From: an archaeon
GTDB taxonomy: Archaea; Thermoproteota; Nitrososphaeria; Nitrososphaerales; Gagatemarchaeaceae
Length of the DNA: 64,000 nt
NCBI GenBank assembly: GCA_021819035.1
Contig: JAKASL010000002.1
Span: 310,001 to 374,000, forward strand
Direction of reading: 5' to 3'
This document shows positions 60,238 to 64,000 of this stretch, piece by piece. The notes beneath the pieces are model-generated. The model was not told the origin of the DNA, searched no databases, and saw nothing but the letters and a program-made list of their open reading frames with translations. How positions within the stretch are numbered: position 1 is the stretch's first letter; each line of letters opens with the position of its first letter. Both the position numbers and the translations under genes were made by a program.

Positions 60238-60534
60238 ATGCGCGCGATGGAACTCTGTGGTGGTGCTCGTCATGTACGATGTGGCTGCACCGGTGTGCGA
60301 ACATTAGAGATTGATCATAAGAACGGTGGCGGTAAGAAAGAGGTTGAAGGTAAAGGTATTGCGTTCTACAACGCGATTGCGAGTGGTAGGAGAAGCACCG
60401 AAGACCTCGATGTCCGTTGTCGCGTATGTAATATCGCAGACTTGATCGAACGAACGCTCGGAACAACCTACGAAATAAAACAACTTTCGAGCCATAGACC
60501 GCATTGTAATTCTACTATGCTATCTGTTCCCTGA
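60238..60534 (+). CDS. HNH-endonuclease-like protein
   Basis: A 98-residue protein with an HNH/zinc-finger pattern: an N-terminal CGGARHVRCGC, the metal/catalytic LEIDHKNGGG, an FYNAIASGRRS linker and the closing cysteines CRVCNIADLIER. Small proteins of this build are common in phages and giant viruses. The DNA is noticeably more AT-rich than the neighbours, and it follows the transposase debris, so recent transfer is likely. The start could be the ATG at 60238 or the next at 60247. Confidence 0.6.
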   Translation: MRAMELCGGARHVRCGCTGVRTLEIDHKNGGGKKEVEGKGIAFYNAIASGRRSTEDLDVRCRVCNIADLIERTLGTTYEIKQLSSHRPHCNSTMLSVP

Positions 60535-60573
60535 CCAGTTGGGCTCTGACCTTCTACAAAGAAAAAACGGAGC

Positions 60574-61083
60574 CTAGGCCCAGATGGGCTTGTAGGCTAA
60601 CAGCGTCTCGCTTGACTCTACGCCCTGCACTTCGGCAATCTTTGAAACTGAGGAAAGGATCTCTTCGTGGTTCTTTCCGTATACAGTCGCTAGGATGTCG
60701 AATTCGCCCGGTACGACGGATGCATTGCGGATTTGTGGGTGCTGTTCCAGTGACTGGAGGACCTTCTGCACATTCTCGTTGACTTGCAATAGGACCAGCG
60801 CCAGAGCGTCAGTTGCCTGAACGTTCTTGCCGTTGGTGAAGCCTTCGAATGGCGAGTAGGTTCTTGTGCTCGTGATCCCGGATATGGACCGGATCTTGTT
60901 GACCAGGTCGTAGGTCTGCTTCTGGTCCGCGGCCTTTAGCTCGATCGCGAGATCGAACCGGCCGGCGAGTGGTGAAAAGTAGGTTATTCCCTGAGTGTGC
61001 TTTAGCTGCTCAGTCACTTGACCGAGCATCTTCGGCTGAACAGAGGCGGTGATGGTTGTTGGATTCATGTTTGTTGTTATCAT
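60574..61083 (-). CDS. Tandem RAM-domain (Lrp/AsnC ligand-binding) protein without HTH
   Basis: A 169-residue protein composed of two Lrp-type ligand-binding (RAM) domains: one at 5-80 (ITASVQPKMLGQVTEQLKHTQGITYFSPLAGRFDLAIELKA...) and one at 92-165 (ALVLLQVNENVQKVLQSLEQHPQIRNASVVPGEFDILATVYG). No DNA-binding helix-turn-helix is present. Such proteins may sense amino acids and act by pairing with full-length regulators. A TATATAT box is about 31-37 bases upstream. Confidence 0.8.
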   Translation of the reverse strand: MITTNMNPTTITASVQPKMLGQVTEQLKHTQGITYFSPLAGRFDLAIELKAADQKQTYDLVNKIRSISGITSTRTYSPFEGFTNGKNVQATDALALVLLQVNENVQKVLQSLEQHPQIRNASVVPGEFDILATVYGKNHEEILSSVSKIAEVQGVESSETLLAYKPIWA

Positions 61084-61113
61084 GGTATTTCAATTCTGGT
61101 ATACTTGTGACAG

Positions 61114-61120
61114 TATATAT
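61114..61120 (-). promoter_or_regulatory. TATA box for the RAM-domain protein
   Basis: TATATAT on either strand, 31-37 bases upstream of the ATG at 61083. The divergent gene at 61161/61176 uses a separate TTTATTAC at 61144. Confidence 0.45.
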
Positions 61121-61175
61121 GTGTATCTAATTACGATGGTATGTTTATTACACGCCACTCGTGGTCGTCGACTCT

Positions 61176-61868
61176 GTGGGTAGAGTTTCGGCGCCGCCAT
61201 CCAAAGTAAGCGGGGTTCCGGTTAGTGAAGCCGTCTCAACGGTCATCTCAAGGAATTACATCGTTCTCGAATCCTTGAAACTCAAAATAGTCAATTATCA
61301 CCGGCTCGCGTCCAGGATTTCACCAGAGGTGGAGGAGTTGACGGGGAGGAAGGCCAAAGCGGCAACCATCGTGGTCGCAATCAAGAGGTTCTCGGACGGG
61401 CTGGGTGAAGGGAGGATTGAAGAAATGTCTGCTAGCCTGAAGGGGTCCAAGCTGGACCTCGCCGGACGGATGGTCGAAGTGAGAGTCGAGGCGAAGTCTG
61501 CCCAGCATCGTCAGATATTGCAAGACTTCCTGAAGCTGGAGGAAAGATTCAACGCCATTCCCTACATCTTCCAGTTGTCCAACTCCGTCAAGCTAATCGC
61601 CGAGGAGGAAGACGCGGAACTTCTTGAGGAGGCACTGGGAGGGGACCACGAGACTACGGTTGTTAGGGATTTGGCCAAGATCACGATCCAGCTGTCTGTC
61701 TCGGCCAAGAAACTGCCTGGAATCGCATCCTTCATTACGGAATTGCTGTACCGGAATGGAGTGAGCGTCCTCGACGCGTTCTTGAGCTACGATGATGTCA
61801 TATTGGTCTTGCAGGAACGGCTCGGGCCTAGAGCCTACCAGGTGCTGAGCGAAGAGATTTCAAGGTAA
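61176..61868 (+). CDS. ACT-like domain protein of unknown function
   Basis: A 230-residue protein (235 if GTG 61161 is used). The N-terminal 100 residues are helical with the segment ISRNYIVLESLKLKIVNYHRLASRI, resembling an archaeal regulatory family; the C-terminal part (ITIQLSVSAKKLPGIASFITELLYRNGVSVLDAFLSYDDVILVLQE) looks like an ACT domain. I chose GTG 61176 because the TATA-like TTTATTAC at 61144 is about 25-30 bases before it. Divergent from the RAM-domain gene, with which it may share a regulatory role. Confidence 0.7.
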   Translation: MGRVSAPPSKVSGVPVSEAVSTVISRNYIVLESLKLKIVNYHRLASRISPEVEELTGRKAKAATIVVAIKRFSDGLGEGRIEEMSASLKGSKLDLAGRMVEVRVEAKSAQHRQILQDFLKLEERFNAIPYIFQLSNSVKLIAEEEDAELLEEALGGDHETTVVRDLAKITIQLSVSAKKLPGIASFITELLYRNGVSVLDAFLSYDDVILVLQERLGPRAYQVLSEEISR

Positions 61869-62290
61869 CGCCATCCGAGGCATTCCGTTCTAGCCTGCGG
61901 TCGCCGAGGCACCATCCTGACAGCTCCGCGGAATCCATTCTTCGAGCGCTCTAGGCCAGGTCCTCGGTGCTCGGGCCTGAATCGAAGTTGCTCTCGACTG
62001 CTGGCAAATTCAAGCTCAAATCAGACCCGCAGACTTGGACAGTCTAAACTCATGTTCGCAGAAGAATCCGAGCCTGCAGGTAAAACGCCTGCCCCAGGAC
62101 CAGTTTCCGCATGCAAAAAGCCCTGGGTTCATACCTAAAGGTGCTTGAAACCACGTCTCGTGCTACCGGGGCCGGATGAGTGTCAAAGACGGTTGACCTT
62201 TACTACCAGTCCCGTTTAGTCCTTGTACCTGCGGGCCATCCACCCTGCGCACTGTTTTTGAGCAAGCAGTGTGCCCCTGGGAACCCTAAG
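61869..62290. other. Gene-poor intergenic stretch
   Basis: No gene or RNA was identified. It contains a palindromic-looking GCAGGTAAAACGCCTGC at 62075-62091 and a T-arm-like GGGTTCATACC near 62123, neither with other support. A weak promoter-like GACCTTTACTACC lies at 62195-62207. Confidence 0.4.
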
Positions 62291-64000
62291 TTGTCAGGAG
62301 AAGAGCGCCGCCTGGCTGCCATAATGTTCACTGACATGGTAGGGTTCACCGCTCTTACCCAGTCTGACGAGTCGCAGTCTCTGGCTGTCCTAGAAAGACA
62401 CAACAGGCTCCTCCGGCCGTTCTTCGCGAAGTTCAGAGGAAGAGAAATCAAGACGATGGGAGACTCATTCCTGGTGGAGTTCGACAGCGCCCTAGACGCT
62501 GTCGACTGCGCCATCGAGGTGCAGCGCTTCCTCCATGACTACAACATCTCGTCCAGGGACGGGTGGAAGATAGCACTCAGGATAGGGGTGCACCTCGGAG
62601 ACGTTGTCCGTGCGGGGAGCGACATCCTTGGAGACGCTGTGAACATCGCCTCCAGGCTACAGCCCCTGGCTGAGCCGGAAGGGGTGTGCGTCTCTCAGCA
62701 GGTCTACGACCAGGTGAGGAACAAGATAGCACAGGAACTCGTGAAGCTGGAAACCCACGACCTCAAGGGGGTCAAGTTCGCCGTGGACGCCTATAGGGTG
62801 GTGATGCCGTGGGAAGAGAGCAGACAGGAGGAGACACAGCAAGGAGTCCCGCTGCTTGACCCGAGGAGGATTGCGGTCCTTCCCCTGGTCAGCATGAGCC
62901 CTGACCCCAACGACGAATACTTCGCCGATGGGTTGACCGAGGAGCTCATCACCAGGATTTCATTCGTCAAAGGACTGGAAGTGATTTCGAGGACCTCCGT
63001 GATGAACTACAAGAAGAAGGAGAAGAACGCCTTGCAGATCGGTCAGGAGTTGAAGGTCGGGACCCTCCTTGAGGGGAGTGTCAGGAAGGCAGGGAACAGG
63101 ATCAGGGTCACGGCGCAGCTCATCAACTCGAATGCCGAGGGGCATCTCTGGGCGGAGAGCTATGACAGGGACCTGGACGACGTCTTCGGGATACAGAGCG
63201 AGATAGCAGAGAAGGTGGCAGCGGAGCTCAGGATACAGCTCCTACAGTCGGAGAAGAAGACGCTGGAAAGGAAACCCACAGAAAACACCGAAGCATACAG
63301 CATCTTCCTGCGCGGGCGGGAGCTGCTGAGGGCGTTCACCGAGCCTTCTGTCCGGCAGGCGCTGGCGCTCTTCGAAAGGGCGGTGGAGCTGGACCCGTCA
63401 TTCGCGAGGGCACATGTGGGGATCGCGGAGTGCCACCAGTTCCTGGTGAATACCGGGTACGAGTCGTTCGACATCTCCCTTCCGAGGGTGAAGGCATCCC
63501 TCGAAGAGGCGCTCAGGCTGGACTCCGGCCTGGCAGAGGCCCACGCGGCACTTTCCGAGATGTACTTCAACATAGACGACAGCGCGCGCGCCGAGTCAGA
63601 GGCAAGGGAGGCGGTGAAGCTCAACCCTAACCTCCCCGACCCGTACTCCGTGCTCTCAGAGATTACAGGGATCAGAGGCGCAGTCGAGGAAGCAGTGAAG
63701 CTGATCGAGACAGCCTATCGCCTCGACCCGTTCAGCCCCGAGTACATCTGGCGGGTAGGCGACGCTTACGCCTGGACCGGAAGGGAGCAGGAAGCATTGG
63801 AACACTGGGCTAAGACCGAGAGGCTGGCTCCCGCAGAGGTCTTCAGGTCAATGACCGATCACTACCTTTCGAAAGGGGACCTCGCGAGGGCGAGAGAACT
63901 CCATTCGAAGTTCCAGCGGTTGCAGCCCACCCATCCCTGGGTCACTTACATGGGAGGGTTCATCGCTGCTCGCGCCGGGGACAAGGAAGGTGCCCTCCTC
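62291..64000 (+). CDS. Class III cyclase-TolB-like-TPR fusion protein, runs off the window
   Basis: At least 570 residues, truncated at the window end. The first 170 residues are an adenylate/guanylate cyclase catalytic domain with metal aspartates in FTDMVGFT and TMGDSFLVEF and the GVHLGDVV strand. Next is a TolB/FlgO-like N-terminal segment (IAVLPLVSMSPDPNDEYFADGLTEELI), then TPR repeats (ALALFERAVELDPSFARAHVGIAECH; LEEALRLDSGLAEAHAALSEMY). This architecture is common in bacteria and probably transferred. The start is TTG 62291; TTG 62258 is also possible. Confidence 0.85.
   Translation, partial: MSGEERRLAAIMFTDMVGFTALTQSDESQSLAVLERHNRLLRPFFAKFRGREIKTMGDSFLVEFDSALDAVDCAIEVQRFLHDYNISSRDGWKIALRIGVHLGDVVRAGSDILGDAVNIASRLQPLAEPEGVCVSQQVYDQVRNKIAQELVKLETHDLKGVKFAVDAYRVVMPWEESRQEETQQGVPLLDPRRIAVLPLVSMSPDPNDEYFADGLTEELITRISFVKGLEVISRTSVMNYKKKEKNALQIGQELKVGTLLEGSVRKAGNRIRVTAQLINSNAEGHLWAESYDRDLDDVFGIQSEIAEKVAAELRIQLLQSEKKTLERKPTENTEAYSIFLRGRELLRAFTEPSVRQALALFERAVELDPSFARAHVGIAECHQFLVNTGYESFDISLPRVKASLEEALRLDSGLAEAHAALSEMYFNIDDSARAESEAREAVKLNPNLPDPYSVLSEITGIRGAVEEAVKLIETAYRLDPFSPEYIWRVGDAYAWTGREQEALEHWAKTERLAPAEVFRSMTDHYLSKGDLARARELHSKFQRLQPTHPWVTYMGGFIAARAGDKEGALL

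Noticed and set aside
33505-62135. Scattered T-arm-like GGGTTC motifs in intergenic DNA (for example near 33510, 34283, 37679, 38229, 51347, 51469, 62123)
   Set aside because: The short motif is expected by chance many times in this GC-rich sequence; only the 12-14-base tRNA-Gln matches were kept.
1-64000. CRISPR array
   Set aside because: No series of regularly spaced repeats was seen; AAGTTTCAA-type motifs occur singly.

Overview
The window is archaeal. Support comes from aIF1, a subunit-sized aIF2-beta, a RIO1 kinase with a Dim2/Pno1-type KH protein, both subunits of DNA topoisomerase VI, a short archaeal-type S-adenosylhomocysteine hydrolase, an archaeal inositol-1-phosphate synthase, DUF424 and DUF131 proteins, tRNA introns, and TATA boxes about 25-33 bases upstream of start codons (leaderless style). 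High GC together with GrpE/DnaK/DnaJ, a divergent FtsZ-like protein, a class II fumarase, IscA and paired P-protein subunits points to a mesophilic member of the Nitrososphaeria/Thaumarchaeota-like Thermoproteota. No rRNA gene is present, so this placement is inferred from gene content alone.

Layout. 0-4 kb: the nuoHIJK part of a complex I operon (NuoI carries an intein), with aIF1 directly upstream. 4-6.5 kb: two intron-bearing tRNAs, an NTF2-like protein and a K+ channel-like protein. 6.5-13.6 kb: inositol phosphate synthase, Topo VI A (with intein) and B (frameshifted 5' end), and the Dim2/RIO1 ribosome-maturation pair. 13.6-17.1 kb: grpE-dnaK-dnaJ. 17.1-23 kb: DUF424/aIF2-beta facing a purine and methyl-cycle salvage operon (MTA phosphorylase, APRT, a second MTAP-family enzyme, SAH hydrolase), then MetRS. 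23-32.4 kb: FtsZ-like protein, glycine decarboxylase gcvPA/PB, a membrane protein, thioredoxin reductase and an intein-bearing radical SAM enzyme. 32.4-38.4 kb: a ZIP-like transporter and an accessory patchwork (RelBE-type module, a 1018-residue surface protein, a frameshifted OsmC gene) ending at tRNA-Gln, whose 3' end is repeated twice inside the patchwork. 38.4-43.4 kb: surface-glycan genes. 43.5-50.4 kb: OB-fold protein, phosphatase, peptidase, threonine synthase, a Rieske oxygenase with an amino-acid permease, and tandem DUF131 genes. 50.8-53.6 kb: IscA, then a lower-GC segment with a MazF/AbrB-type toxin-antitoxin pair and a VOC protein lying between two copies of a 60-bp repeat. 53.8-59.5 kb: fumarase, two phosphohexomutases and ThiL. 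59.5-64 kb: an intron-rich tRNA-Arg, transposase debris, an HNH protein, two signalling or regulatory proteins, and a cyclase-TPR protein that runs off the window.

Most notable: three full-length homing-endonuclease inteins within 32 kb, two of them inserted exactly at cysteines that ligate Fe-S clusters; three tRNAs with extra insertions in the D-loop or variable loop as well as, in two cases, the usual anticodon-loop intron; tRNA-Gln-derived att-like repeats bordering accessory cargo; a near-identical 60-bp repeat bracketing a toxin-antitoxin module; and two apparent frameshifted genes (top6B, osmC) that could be real or sequencing errors.
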